This document shows, one piece after another, positions 1-10,380 of a DNA stretch of 64,000 nucleotides. The position numbers and the translations under genes were made by a program. The stretch's first letter is position 1, and every line of letters begins with the position of its first letter. The notes under the pieces were generated by a model that saw only the letters and a program-made list of their open reading frames with translations, was not told where the DNA came from and did no database searches. The stretch comes from Primulina eburnea (lineage: Eukaryota; Streptophyta; Magnoliopsida; Lamiales; Gesneriaceae). The stretch lies in assembly GCF_022965805.1 (NCBI RefSeq), contig NW_027331657.1:36001-100000 (forward strand), written 5' to 3'.

Positions 1-6
1 GCCAAA

Positions 7-330
7 ATGTTCAAAGAGCTGAAAATGAATATGGTATATATGATAATGCAACCGAGAAAAAGGGTCTTGTACCATACTTCTCCGGATTTCAACAATGTCT
101 TTTACACGCCGAGAATCAGTTTTTCTTCGGGGATATTTGATAAGGTCGAGGAATTATCTGGAGATGGAGAGGAAGCTAAAGAATTTTGTAGCTGGAGTTC
201 AAAGAGCAGAAGCGAAAGATATCAGAAAGAGAAGGAGAAGAAGAAGGTGACGTTTATTCTGCCGAATGAAGCGGCGCCGGCTGATCATGTCGTCCTAGTT
301 TCTCCCCTCCGATCGGGTGTAATTTGTTAG
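7..330 (+). CDS. hypothetical protein, possibly the 3' end of a gene entering from the left
   Basis: An open frame of 107 codons ends in TAG. The frame is also open through the two codons before its first ATG, so it may be the last exon of a gene that begins outside the window. The protein is hydrophilic. It has a Lys/Glu-rich stretch at about residues 70-80 (KEKEKKK) followed by VTFILPNEA and a short valine-rich tail. I see no signal peptide, membrane segment or domain I can name. GC content is higher than in the AT-rich DNA that follows, which mildly favours real coding. I do not recognise the family. Confidence 0.3.
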   Translation: MFKELKMNMVYMIMQPRKRVLYHTSPDFNNVFYTPRISFSSGIFDKVEELSGDGEEAKEFCSWSSKSRSERYQKEKEKKKVTFILPNEAAPADHVVLVSPLRSGVIC

Positions 331-1201
331 ATATCTTAAATTTTTGCGTTTTCATCTTTTATAACATGATGATATATATTTGAGCTTCTGTTTCAAATGG
401 TATTAATAGCAAAATTTATATTTTGTGCTAAGCAAATTTTATATTTATAGCAAAATTTATATTTTGTACTAAGCAAATTTTATATTTAATCATTTTTTCA
501 CGTATGCAACGTCACATTAACATTTTACATAATAAATGATTAAAAATACTAAAATTATAAGATACCGGGCGGTGACAGATTTGCTATCCCTATCCCCGTC
601 CCTAAATTTCATCCACACCCTTATACCCGTCTCGATCCCTGCTTTTTCGGGTTCCGGGAATCCCCAGACCCGAAACCCGTTTCAAATATATTAATATGTA
701 AATTATGGAAAAACAAACCACGTCGTACATTCAAATTATATGTCGATCGAGCCATATAAATCCAATTAATTACAAAATTTTATTAAATTAAATTATTTTC
801 GAAAAATAAACTGTACAAACAGAACTCGTACATTGGATATTAATTTCTTATCACTCCTCTAATAGGGAAAAATCTTGAATTTCAAACAGAACACCGAACT
901 ACTGGTTAAAATTTTTTCAACAAAATTTAATGACTATTAAAAGTTGAAAAGCACGTTTAACAATTAATGTGGGCGAGCGACAAAGATGCATGGAAGTTTC
1001 GGGGGCATTAAACTCAATTTGGTTTTAATGTTTGAAAAACAAAATTCAATTTTTTTTTCTTTAGACTTTCCCAACTTAATCTTCTATGTTTCAAAATTTT
1101 ACCAAATTTGGTCATTAAAGCATAAACATTTTCAAAAAATATTCAAAATACCCTTGGTTTTATTATTAAAAGAAAATACTACTTATACATGATCATTAAA
1201 A
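331..1201. other. AT-rich intergenic DNA with small repeats
   Basis: No gene is supported. A 40-bp direct repeat occurs twice in tandem at about 407-487 (unit begins TAGCAAAATTTATATTTTG). A GC-richer patch at about 565-680 is rich in CCC, CCG and GGG words (CCCTATCCCCGTCCC, GGGTTCCGGGAATCCCC). It looks like a fragment of a dispersed plant repeat, but no termini could be set. Confidence 0.4.
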
Positions 1202-1213
1202 TGGTATCAGAGC
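1202..1213 (+). other. tRNA-Met-type primer binding site (TGGTATCAGAGC)
   Basis: TGGTATCAGAGC is the sequence complementary to the 3' end of plant initiator tRNA-Met. It is used to prime reverse transcription by many plant retrotransposons and by Caulimoviridae. It lies upstream of the capsid-, protease- and RT-like remnants on the same strand, which is the expected position for the minus-strand primer site of a pararetroviral genome. No LTR was found next to it, which favours a pararetrovirus over an LTR retrotransposon. Confidence 0.55.
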
Positions 1214-1916
1214 CTATTTTTCTTTTTTAATTTCATACATATAAAATTATTATTATTTATTTATCTTGATGAGGAGGAGATATTTCTAAAAAATTATGGA
1301 TTCGAACATATATTCGAGATTTATTATTTTCATGTCTTATTCAAATATTTTGGAACATTTAAAATAAAAAGATTTAACCAAGCTTGTTAAGTACTAGAAG
1401 CAAGTATGAATGAATCAGATTACTAAGGTAAAATTATAATTCAATGTAAAAAAATTTAAAAATAGTCTCAGATTCCTATAAGCTATGAGGATATCATAGA
1501 GAAATCCAAAACGGTAAAAAATTATGGAAATCAGATATACTATGTACCACGTAAAATTGAAGAAATCTTTGAAAAATGAATAAATTATTGAAACATTAAA
1601 AAATATTTAAACAAGAATCCAAAACCTAGAACAACCCAATTCTAGTAAAAGAATATCAGGAGGAAGGTTACCTGCCGAGATAGCTGGAAGAGTCAATAAT
1701 CAGGATAATCTATTAGCGAATAGCCGGAAGAGTCAATTATCAAGATACAAATAAGAAAAAGAAATATATTCAAGCTCTGTATAGTCTTGAATTATACGAA
1801 ATCTATTTATTTGGTGAATATATTATGTTATTCACTAGAGATAGATGAAATTTAGGAATCAAAGAATACACAACAATGCAATTTTTTTTGAAAAAATGAC
1901 AAGTCCCTAAAGAGAA

Positions 1917-2171
1917 ATGATAATAAGGGAATACATTCCTTGTAATCAATATAATTTGGCAAGAAGAACCTCATTTCTTAAAGAAAAATTAGCAGAATGG
2001 TACAAGTTGGCAGTATTACAAAAGAACTATAAAAGATTAAAGGGTATTAACAAACATACTCACATATGTTATAAAAAAAATGATCTTCCAATAATTAATA
2101 GAAGTAAACCTCAAAGGCAGAAAATTAAGAGCTTTAGATCTCATTTTTATGCTAGAAGTAGTAAAAGTTGA
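1917..2171 (+). pseudogene. capsid-like fragment of the pararetrovirus relic
   Basis: An open stretch of 84 codons contains a helix-like run (FLKEKLAEWYKLA) followed by a Lys/Arg-rich tail with a Cys-x-Lys-Lys element. The run before a basic tail and a downstream zinc knuckle resembles the C-terminal part of caulimovirid capsid proteins. The homology claim rests on this gross pattern and on position, not on an alignment. It ends in a stop shortly before the zinc-knuckle remnant. Confidence 0.4.
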
Positions 2172-2372
2172 AGTGGTTCTTGAAAACCAAGAACAATGTG
2201 GTCTAGAAAAAAAGCCAGATCTTAAAAATCTGGACAAAGAAGTAGATCGTCAAAAAGTAGGATGTCGTCTCAAGCATCAAACTCATCTTGTAGCATGACA
2301 CAGGCTCAAGCAAGAAAAACTTTTAGAAAAGCTCACAACAGAGCTAATGCAAATTTTAAAGATTTTAATTGA

Positions 2373-2417
2373 TGTACATATGGAGCAAGATGTCACATTT
2401 CGACCAATTGTCCAGAA
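2373..2417 (+). pseudogene. damaged CCHC zinc-knuckle remnant
   Basis: A C-x(6)-C-H-x(4)-C-P pattern is seen. It matches a Cys-x2-Cys-x4-His-x4-Cys retroviral knuckle in which the second Cys codon has become TAT (Tyr) and the Gly before His has become TGT (Cys). A stop lies just upstream in the same frame. The knuckle would not bind zinc normally. Confidence 0.45.
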
Positions 2418-3399
2418 AATGATAAAAAAAATAAAAGAAAAATTAATAAGGTGCTTCGAACCAACTCAAGTTTTTGAAGAAACAGTTTATTACCTAACTT
2501 AATTTCAAGTATACCAGTTTGTGGATATTCTTTCAGTCAAAAGTATATATGAAGAAGAAGAAGTTTTGAGTCAAGAATAATGTGATGAAACAGAATCAGA
2601 ATGTGAGACAAATTGTTTCGACACGAAACAAACGAAAATTTGTCTAGTTTCTTTAGGAGACAACCATATCTCATAACATGATCCAAAAGATCGTGAGAGA
2701 AAACTCAAGCCTACATAGATATCAATTATACTTTGCCGGACATGTAAAAAAGTCCTATTACCTATCAAATTTCACACACTCTATCTAATACACCATTCAG
2801 ATTTTTTTTTTTATAATTAGAAACGAGTTTATAAAAACTCCAAAAATATTTGGAAATGATGCTCAGACAATTTATCCAGAAATGATCGAGTTTCCTTTAA
2901 TACAGGAAAAAGATATCAAGATCCAGGACAAACCAATTCCACTAATGAATCAAAGTATTAGACTATGACAAAAGAGACTATCTCTTCAATGAGATATGAT
3001 CACAAGTCATATGTGGGAAAACACCCGTCGAGGATGTCCACCAATAAGAAAAAGCTTTTCAACAAGCTAAGATGTCCAGAAGGATGAATAGAAGTATAAA
3101 TAGTATTTGATAATACAAGACAAATAAATCAATTTCATTGTAATAATATATACTTGTTTGGAACAACATATGATAGGAACATATTAAAGAATGATAAACA
3201 TCAATGAATTTGAAGTTCATATCAAAAGAATTCCAGGAAAAAAACATGATCAATTGGTTTTTGGATTAGAGTTTCTCGAGGAACATAAACTTTGGAAACA
3301 ACTCAAAAACGGAATAAAATTCATGGCATGAGATTGAATGTGGAAAATTCAATGACCACGAGTCCATTCTCGATATACATTCTACTATGAATGTTATAT

Positions 3400-3480
3400 G
3401 AACAATATAAAGTTGAATATTTCGTTGCTTATTGATTCAGGGGCTATAATATATACAACAAAATGAGGAGTCTTTCCCAA
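3400..3480 (+). pseudogene. aspartic protease remnant
   Basis: A hydrophobic run leads into IDSGA (codons at 3,431-3,445), which corresponds to the D-[TS]-G-A active-site motif of pararetroviral and retroviral proteases. Position is right: after the zinc knuckle and before the RT. The surrounding frame has stops. Confidence 0.5.
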
Positions 3481-4189
3481 AGAATTGGAGGAAAAATACC
3501 TTAAATATCTGGATGAGATTTCTCGAAACAAATTTTAATCTTATGCAAATGGTTAAGAATGCGGAAATACTAATCGGAGGTGCATGACAAACACCTTGGT
3601 ACAAGGTGGAAAACAACACCGATTTACTATCATGATACACGAGAAGATATATTGTTAGGAAAAAATTCTACAAATGTTTAAATCTACACACAAGAAAATG
3701 AGACTAGAAGATTAGTATTCACAACACTATGTTATCACAAGTCATAGTCAAAAGACTGAGAGAAGCATTCTATATAAAATTGTCTATCAGGTTTTGCACC
3801 AAACATGATGATGGAGGCCAACATCTACACCCAAAAAAGATTCTAGACGGTTTTGAGAAAAAATGCTCCAATTAAGAGAAGATAAAACCTCTAACCAGAA
3901 GAAATAGAATTCTTCAAGATAGCTTTACACCAAAATGATGTAGAGTTTGAATCAAACTATCCTTAAAAGATGTCATGAGAATGATAAAATAAAAATAGAT
4001 CCTTTGAAGTGGTAGTAAAAGAACCAGAGCCAAGCCAATCTTAAAATTAAGGAATGAAAGAAATATGAGTTCGTTATATGCAAGTTTATCCCAATGAACA
4101 TAGTTAATCAAAAGGATATGTATATTATTATCAAGGAACATTTAAACTTTGTTTAATCAAATCAGAAATATCATCATACAACAGTCCAA

Positions 4190-4850
4190 GTTTTCTTGTG
4201 AGAAATCATAGTGAAATTGAAAAGAACAAACCCAGGTTAATAATCAATTATCAAGAAATTAATAAATTTTGGATTTTGATGAGTATTTTATGCATGGTAG
4301 AGATCATTTAATTAGTTGTATATGAAACACAAAAATGTTATTTAAATTTGAATGTAATTCTGGATTTTACCAGATTAGGATTAATGAAGAAAACAAGGAA
4401 TTCATAACTTTCTTTACACCACAAAATCATTATATTTGGGAAGTATTACCAATGAAATTGGCTAATGCACCACAAATATTTCAAAGAAATTAAGATGAAT
4501 AATCTATTTAAAGATTATTTTAATTTTATATTTGTTTATATTGATGATGTTTTAATATAATCTAAAAATATGTACTGACATATTAAACATTTCTCTAAAA
4601 TTTGTAAAAAAAAAAAAAGACTTGTCATATATGAAAAGAAGACATTCATCACTACAAATAAAATTGAATTCCTCGAAATAGAAATTGATGAGTTGAAAAT
4701 AATTCTGCAAAAACGCATAATAGAAGAGGTGCAGAATCTTTCAGATGAACTAAAATTTTTAAAAAAAAAACAACTTCAAATTTGTTACGAGTTATTAACT
4801 TTGCAGTAATGTTCATTAAGAACTTAGCAAAACAAAATAAAGTACTTAGT
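4190..4850 (+). pseudogene. reverse transcriptase remnant with YIDD box
   Basis: RT motifs are visible in order across shifted frames: a RLIINYQEIN-like segment near 4,235, a segment ending GFYQIR-like near 4,360, a LANAPQIFQR segment near 4,460, and the catalytic YIDD at 4,537-4,548 followed at once by a stop. A connection-domain-like segment continues to about 4,850. Stops and shifts break the frame many times, so the copy is dead. Confidence 0.75.
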
Positions 4851-4959
4851 CAATTATTAAAAAAAATCCAAGATTCATATAGTAGAAAGACTCACTAAAA
4901 GAATTAGCCAACTAAAAGATATTTGAAAAAATCTTCCAAAAATTGATATTTCTCAAGAC

Positions 4960-5280
4960 GAAGATGTTCTGGTATTGTAAAACAATGTCAATGATTACTG
5001 ATGGACAACAATTCTTACAAAGCTCACACTAGAATGAGAATAATCATGAAGATATAGCAGTGGATTATTCTCATATACAAAATTCACAAGATGACACATT
5101 ACCGAAAAAGAATTTTATACAGTAAAAAGGACTTTTGAGAAATGACCACTATTTTTACTTGCTAAAAATTTATTTTGAAAGTTGATATTGTATATGTAAA
5201 AGCTTTCTTGAAAATAGAATCGAATCTAAACACGAGAAAGAAATTTTATTAAGATGGAAAACTTATGTCAAAAAATTATA
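4960..5280 (+). pseudogene. RNase H-like remnant
   Basis: Short in-frame pieces such as a YTKFT-like run and EKEFYT (near 5,105) followed by a K-x-T-F-E run resemble the RNase H portion that follows RT in pararetroviruses and Ty3 elements. Only fragments remain, and the catalytic acidic residues cannot all be placed. Confidence 0.4.
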
Positions 5281-5362
5281 TTTTAATATTGTTATTGTCA
5301 TGCCTCGAGATGCATGGCGTGAACATTGACAATGTTATTGGAATTAAATAATTAAATTAATC

Positions 5363-5367
5363 AAAAA
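5363..5367. repeat. target-site duplication, left copy (AAAAA)
   Basis: AAAAA directly precedes the TG of the left LTR and also directly follows the CA of the right LTR (6,231-6,235). This is the 5-bp duplication expected for LTR-element integration, although A-rich flanks make it weak evidence alone. Confidence 0.6.
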
Positions 5368-5763
5368 TGTAACGTCCTAGATTCGACGACTGTCCTCACT
5401 GTATCAAGATGGGTCTTTCCAGCGTGCTTATGTCCTCACTCACACGCACCCTAGGAAACTTCCCAGGAGGTCACCCATCCCAAAATTGCCCCAAGTCAAG
5501 CACGCTTAACTTTGGAGTTCTTATGTGATGAGCTACCGAAAAGAAGATGCACCTTCGTGATATGAGTAGTACCAATCCAATCTTTTAAGCCCTCTTCAAC
5601 TGTACAGTCCATTACATTGAACAATCTCGGAATCCCTCTCATTCCCATGTGGGTCGGTTCATTAATATTCCCTCCACCTAGAAGCCTGCCAGGAGCCGCT
5701 CATTGTCCGTGCAACTGATGGCACCGGCGATCATCCCCGCCTTCTTCGGCCCCGGGCCTCACA
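5368..5763 (-). repeat. Cassandra LTR (3' LTR in element orientation)
   Basis: It begins TGTAACGTCC and ends GGGCCTCACA. It is the direct-repeat partner of 5,834-6,230, with scattered substitutions. Confidence 0.88.
5444..5553 (-). ncRNA. 5S rRNA-like region in Cassandra LTR
   Basis: The minus strand contains AAGTTAAGCGTGCTTG and GATGGGTGACCTCCTGGGAA, which match the internal promoter region and 3' part of plant 5S rRNA. The remainder is divergent. It is an LTR-embedded 5S-like sequence, not a functional 5S gene. Confidence 0.8.
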
Positions 5764-5819
5764 TGTCCACCAGCTTCCGCTTGGTTCGTCCCCGAACCAC
5801 ACCGTACTAAGAGAGGTGG

Positions 5820-5831
5820 GCTCTGATACCA
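5820..5831 (-). other. Cassandra primer binding site
   Basis: The reverse complement is TGGTATCAGAGC, matching the initiator tRNA-Met 3' end. It lies two bases inside the LTR that starts at 5,834. Confidence 0.85.
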
Positions 5832-5833
5832 CT

Positions 5834-6230
5834 TGTAACGCCCCAGATACGACGACTATCCTCACTGTATCAAGACGGGTCTTTCCAACGTGCTTATGTC
5901 CTCACTCACACGCACCTTAGGAAACTTCCCAGGAGGTCACCCATCCCAAAATTGCCCCAAGTCAAGAACGCTTAACTTTGGAGTTCTTATGTGATGAGCT
6001 ACCAAAAAGAAGATGCACCTTCGTGATATGAGTAGTACCAATCAAATCTTTTAAGCGCTTTTCAATTGTACAGTCCATTACATTGAACAGTGTCGGAATC
6101 CCTGTCATTCCCGTGTGGGTCGGTTCATTAATGTTCCCTCCACCTAGAAGCCTGCTAGGAGCCGCTCATTGTCCGTGCAACTAATGACACCGGCGATCAC
6201 CCCCCGCCCTCTTCGGCCCCGGGCCTCACA
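5834..6230 (-). repeat. Cassandra LTR (5' LTR in element orientation)
   Basis: It begins TGTAACGCCC and ends GGGCCTCACA. It is followed by AAAAA at 6,231-6,235, the right target-site duplication. Confidence 0.88.
5910..6019 (-). ncRNA. 5S rRNA-like region in second Cassandra LTR
   Basis: The same 5S-like blocks as in the first LTR are present, including GATGGGTGACCTCCTGGGAA on the minus strand. Confidence 0.8.
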
Positions 6231-6584
6231 AAAAACACTAAGCCTAAAAAAATATTTTAAATCTAAAATGTGATTTATTCAACGAATTCACTTTCTTACA
6301 ACCCAATGACAAAAACCAAACTCAGTGTTCAACTTATTCAAAATAAATGTCAGCACTACACAAAGAAATAATAATTTTCCTAGTCAAATCATCATCTTCA
6401 AAATTTAGTCAATTATTGGTCTTCTATCTCATTCTCATCTGAAAGGAAATGTAAGATATGAGCGATATTGTCGTCACTAATAATTAGAGAGAGCATATCT
6501 TCGAGTCTAAAAACATTATATTATTATTAAACTTATTCACAAGTAGATCTAAAACTTAAAAAAAACAATAAACATAAAATATCT

Positions 6585-6800
6585 ACCTTAACTCTCTAGA
6601 TTGGATCATAAGTATCTAGTTTAACTCCCTAAATTGGATTATAGTATCTGGCTTAATTTCCTAGATTTGATAATGAATGTCTATCTTAACTCCCCAGACC
6701 AGATCATAACTATCTAGCTTAACTCCTCAAATTGGATAATTTTTCTGGCTTAACTCTCCAGACTGGATCACAAATGTCTAGTTTTATCCTACTAGATAAG
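6585..6800. repeat. degenerate tandem repeat, unit about 38-42 bp
   Basis: The words TATCTAGCTTAACTCCCTAG and TTGGATCATAA recur about six times with substitutions and small indels. The copies are too diverged to be a recent expansion. No coding signal is seen. The flanks 6,236-6,584 and 6,801-7,180 are AT-rich and show nothing else I can name. Confidence 0.6.
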
Positions 6801-7199
6801 GTCACAAACAAGATCAAGACATCACCAAAAATATTTGTTGTTAAACTCTTCATGCAATAGAACCTGTATTTTTAAATTTAAGATACTATGAAAATAAAGT
6901 TACGAAAATACCATGAAAATACATGTTCCACTCACAATAATCTATAAGTGTTGAATTCAAAGTTGATTGCAAAAGAACTTGAATCCCTCTAAATGGCAAT
7001 TACGTTCTTTATAGAGAGAGAGAAAAAAAAATTGAGAGTGAATTATTTTAACGTATAATGTAGAATGACATGAATGAAGAATTTTAATTTTATACTTAGG
7101 AGAGAGTTGGACCAAAGTTATAATTGGGGTCAAGGGCTTGGGTCTCACAATTATTATTAAATCTCGTGTAAATATTATTGTAAATTTCTTAATAAGAGA

Positions 7200-8700
7200 T
7201 TAACAACGATTTCATCGTGAAAATGAAGAGGCATTTGAGGACGCATCTTGAAATGCTTCAAAACGAGTTCAACAAGCTTACCTTAAATACTTAAGTTGCG
7301 GATAAGCTACAACAAGTTGATAAGAGCACTGTCTCCGTTCAAATTATAGGATTTTTATTGACTTATACTCAGTTATGATATGTAGTGCAAAAACCTATCC
7401 TTCAGGCTATTGAAAAACTATTAGCATTTCAAAATGAGTGCTTTCGATTACATGGCTCTATACCTGGAGCAGATGTTTCAAGTACTCTTAGAACAAGTGC
7501 TAAGTCGGGATCATCATTAGATGAGTCGACCCAATAAAAAATTAAAGCTCTGAATTCTTATCTCGAGTTTTCAAGTCAACCCTTCATCTCAGGAACTAAA
7601 GAGGGAGATATCAACCTTAGATCTCAAACAGACAAAAAAAATAAAAATAAAAAGTTGATATTAATGAGTTTGTAGTTTATCCATTTTAGACATATCAGCA
7701 GAACTATGAGAAATTTAAAACTAGATTATGAATTAACCTAGCTATATCTGGGTTGACATAACATGAATGTTTTCAAGGATATGGATGAAACACAATGCTT
7801 ATCATAAAGAAGTCAAAACATGGTATGGGTTTGGGCCTGACCTCCGACTATACAACAATAGTTTCCCAGAAATACATGTAACAAAATTGATTCATTAAGC
7901 TGTTCATGAAACGATGCAAATAATGATTATTTGTCTGGAGGAGACATTATGGATGTATACTTAATGCAGTACCAAAATCGCCCGAAAAAACTCACATGAG
8001 GCTTTCCATTTCATCAAGCTTATGATGCTAGATATGAATATCCGAAAATTCATCAAGGATCCTCCAATAAAGGAAACACCATGTTTGTTTTCACTTACTG
8101 AAGATGACATCTCTACCAGAAGAGCATGAGGATATAGGTCTGTCTCACAGAGATGGACAAAATCGAGTTTCAATTTAAGCTATATAAAAATTCAATTAAC
8201 ATATATTTCATGTCAAATATAACGACAGGAAAAACTACATAATTTGTAGAAAAAATATTCTAAAAGAAAATAAAACTTATGTGGAACAGTAAGTTGTCAT
8301 GAAGTAATGAAACTCGCCGAAAATTTTACAATATGGGTCACACTGGAAGATGGTTAGAAAAATCTGATGGGAATTCCTGAACCAGAAAGAACCAGAATTC
8401 GGGAAAGGTTTTAGGCAAATATCTGACTGAAAGCATGATGCAGAGTCAAGTTCAAGTGATGAAAGTTCACACAAGCCACGTTTTCCTGAGAGACTACTAA
8501 AAAGTAAAAGATTCTCAGATAAAGTTAAAGATGACATGTGATAGACTACCACAAAAAGATATGTCCACGAATTAATGGAATAAATGGTCCTAGCTAGTGG
8601 AAGACTAAACCACCTAATACAAGACGCTCTCATACCAAATGACAAACAATAATGAATAGAGTTGTCTACAAGTCTAAAGTTCGCATTTGAAATATGGGGA
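7200..8700 (+). pseudogene. decayed coding remnants of unknown origin
   Basis: Several short protein-like stretches lie on the + strand between frequent stops. One near 7,405-7,535 contains FQNECFRLHGSIPGADVSS. One near 8,440-8,540 is Ser/Glu- then Lys/Arg-rich and reads SSSSDESSHKPRFPERL. One near 8,575-8,650 contains LASGRLNHLIQDALIPN. The base composition is GC-richer than its surroundings. These could be further pieces of a pararetrovirus or a retroelement gag region, but no diagnostic motif is present and I do not assign a family. Confidence 0.3.
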
Positions 8701-8816
8701 TGCTTTTATAAATAACATGGCATAAAGAAGTTGAAGAAATCGATCATCTCCTTTAATTTTCTCTCAAATAAATATTATAATAGTTTATTTCATATTATAT
8801 GTGTAGTACTTCCAAT

Positions 8817-9385
8817 CAGTGTTTTTATAACCGGACCGTTAATCGAATCGGTCAAGCCTTAAAAAATGGTTCAACTGGTTCAACCGGTTCCACCGAACGG
8901 TCGAACCGGATAAATAAAATTAATATTTTATTTATTTTATATAATAAATAAAATAGTAAAATATTGATTATTTATGTTTTTATAATTTTTACTTAATTTT
9001 TAAGATGAAAATTACAACAAATATCCAAATAAACATCACTTTTCAAATTCAAAAATCCAAATTACACCTAACATGTAACCACAACTTGCGACGGTTTTAT
9101 AAAAAACGTCGCTATGTGCGACGGTTTTGTAACAACCGTCGCTATGTGCGACGGTTTTTAAAAAACCGTCGCTATAAACCGTCGCTAATTCGGGTTTTTA
9201 CTTATCTCCGGTTTAACCGGGTTTTAACCGGTTTGTTCCGGTTTTTCCGGTTTAACCAGTTTTTAACCGGTTTTTTCCGGTTAAACCTGTTTTCCGGGTT
9301 TTTACTTATCTCCGGACCGGTCTGAGGGCCGGTTCGCGGTTGAACCGGTCCGACCGGCCGGTCCGGTCCGATTTGGAGAACATTG
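8817..9385. mobile_element. hAT-type non-autonomous element (MITE)
   Basis: The ends are inverted and similar: CAGTGTTTTTATAACCGGAC on the left and, read from the right, CAATGTTCTCCAAATCGGAC. They are flanked by 8-bp direct repeats CTTCCAAT (8,809-8,816) and CTTCCAAC (9,386-9,393), the duplication length of hAT transposons, with one mismatch. The interior is dominated by AACCGG/CCGGTT words and by a run of small hairpins. There is no transposase. Confidence 0.75.
9087..9190. repeat. array of short hairpins inside the hAT-type MITE
   Basis: Three successive imperfect palindromes of the form GCGACGGTTTT-N-AAAACCGTCGC are separated by TATGT. A half copy (ACCGTCGC) follows. Each can fold into a stem of about 9-12 bp. 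The flanks (CCGGTTT repeats) have a different word composition, so this may be a nested insertion. Confidence 0.7.
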
Positions 9386-9621
9386 CTTCCAACTACTATA
9401 AGTAGCCGAACAAGTAGAGAATGTTACTAATATAATAATATCTAGTATTTCTGAATAAAATCGTCATGTTTTTTGTCATTCTCATGTATTATTTTGAATT
9501 AAATCCATTACTATATACCTTGATGTATGAAACAAAATAAGGTTGTGTTAGGTGTTGCTGATGGAATATGCGTCAGGAACCATAAGTTGCACTGTGTAAT
9601 TGAGATATAAAAAGAAGTATG

Positions 9622-10377
9622 CACTACAAGAAAAAATGCTTATTGTGACATTCATAAATGTCATCATATTCAATATTTAGTGACATTTAAGTTTTAGTGA
9701 CACCTCCAAAAAATGTCATCTATTCCAATGTCGTCTTAAACTTAGTGACATTTTTTAATGTCATTATAAGATGTTAATGAATACTTCACACGTGTTACTA
9801 ATAATTCATATAATGACAATTTTAAATGTCAGGAAAACTCATATTTAAATACATTTATAGATGTCTTGTTATTATAGTAATAATGACAAATTTATATGTC
9901 AGTTAAATCATTTATAATGACAACTAAAAGTGTAGTGTATGTTATTTATAGTGACAATAACAAATGTGGGAATATTTGGGTTGGATAAATATAGGAGGGA
10001 AATTAGATAAAATAAATGTGAGAATAAAAAAACATATTAGATTAGTTATCTTGACATTTTTAATTGATGTCATTCTTTATATGGGGGTAGACAATTATTT
10101 TCCCTCCTTCAATATTTATCTAAACCAAATATTCTCACACTTATTTATAGTGAATTTTTTTAGTTTTTAACGATTTTTTACGATGTGGGAAAATTAATTG
10201 TTTCCCTCTATATAAAAGATGATATCAATTAAAAATGTCATGATAACTAATCTAATATGGTTTTTTATTTTACACATTATTAATTTTTTTACAAGTGTCA
10301 TTATTAAGTATTTGTAACAACATTTAATTAAAAGTGTCTACAAAAAAGTGTCACAATAGCCATTTATTGTTGTAGTG
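9622..10377. mobile_element. CACTA-type non-autonomous element
   Basis: The termini are CACTACAAGAAAAAATG and TTATTGTTGTAGTG, which are inverted repeats of the CACTACAAGAAA type found on plant CACTA elements. A 3-bp duplication ATG flanks the element (9,619-9,621 and 10,378-10,380), as expected for CACTA transposons. Subterminal TGACATTTNNAATGTCA-like words repeat in both orientations. No transposase is encoded. Confidence 0.82.
9962..10143. repeat. long inverted repeat inside the CACTA-type element
   Basis: GTGGGAATATTTGGGTTGG and the following GATAAATATAGGAGGGAAA pair with TTCCCTCCTTCAATATTTATC and AAACCAAATATTCTCAC about 100 bases further on. This gives an imperfect stem of nearly 40 bp. 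It could be a separate foldback element nested in the CACTA element. Confidence 0.65.
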
Positions 10378-10380
10378 ATG

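Larger units (their letters stand above)
1202..5300 (+). mobile_element. degenerate endogenous pararetrovirus-like element (Caulimoviridae-like)
   Basis: Reading along the + strand there are, in order: a tRNA-Met primer site, a capsid-like fragment, a damaged CCHC knuckle, an aspartic protease motif, a reverse transcriptase with YIDD, and RNase H-like remnants. This is the capsid to protease-RT-RNase H order of Caulimoviridae, and no integrase is seen. All frames are broken by many stops and shifts, so this is an old, inactive genomic relic. The right limit is near 5,300, before the Cassandra element. A Ty3-type element is the alternative, but flanking LTRs and an integrase are absent. Assignment below family level is not possible by eye. 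Confidence 0.65.
5368..6230 (-). mobile_element. complete Cassandra-type TRIM element
   Basis: Two about 396-bp direct repeats begin TG and end CA, flank a very short internal segment, and each contains a 5S rRNA-like sequence. This is the defining structure of Cassandra terminal-repeat retrotransposons in miniature. On the minus strand the primer site TGGTATCAGAGC lies two bases from the LTR at 5,834, so transcription runs right to left. There is no coding capacity, so the element depends on proteins supplied elsewhere. The two LTRs differ at only a modest number of sites, so insertion is younger than the pararetrovirus relic beside it. A 5-bp AAAAA duplication flanks it. Confidence 0.9.

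Noticed and set aside
1202..1213. tRNA gene fragment
   Set aside because: Only the 12-base primer-site word is present, without cloverleaf arms.
2037..4718. Minus-strand ORFs of 60-75 codons across the pararetrovirus relic
   Set aside because: They are antisense to recognisable capsid-, protease- and RT-like remnants and rich in Phe/Ile/Leu, as expected from reading AT-rich DNA backwards.
5444..6019. Genuine 5S rRNA genes
   Set aside because: Only part matches 5S rRNA, both copies lie inside LTR-type direct repeats with TG...CA ends, and the rest is divergent. A Cassandra element explains them.
9005..9325. Plus-strand ORF of 106 codons with RFYKKRRYVRR and FRF repeats
   Set aside because: It lies inside the hAT-type MITE and is produced by the GCGACGG hairpins and CCGGTT repeats.
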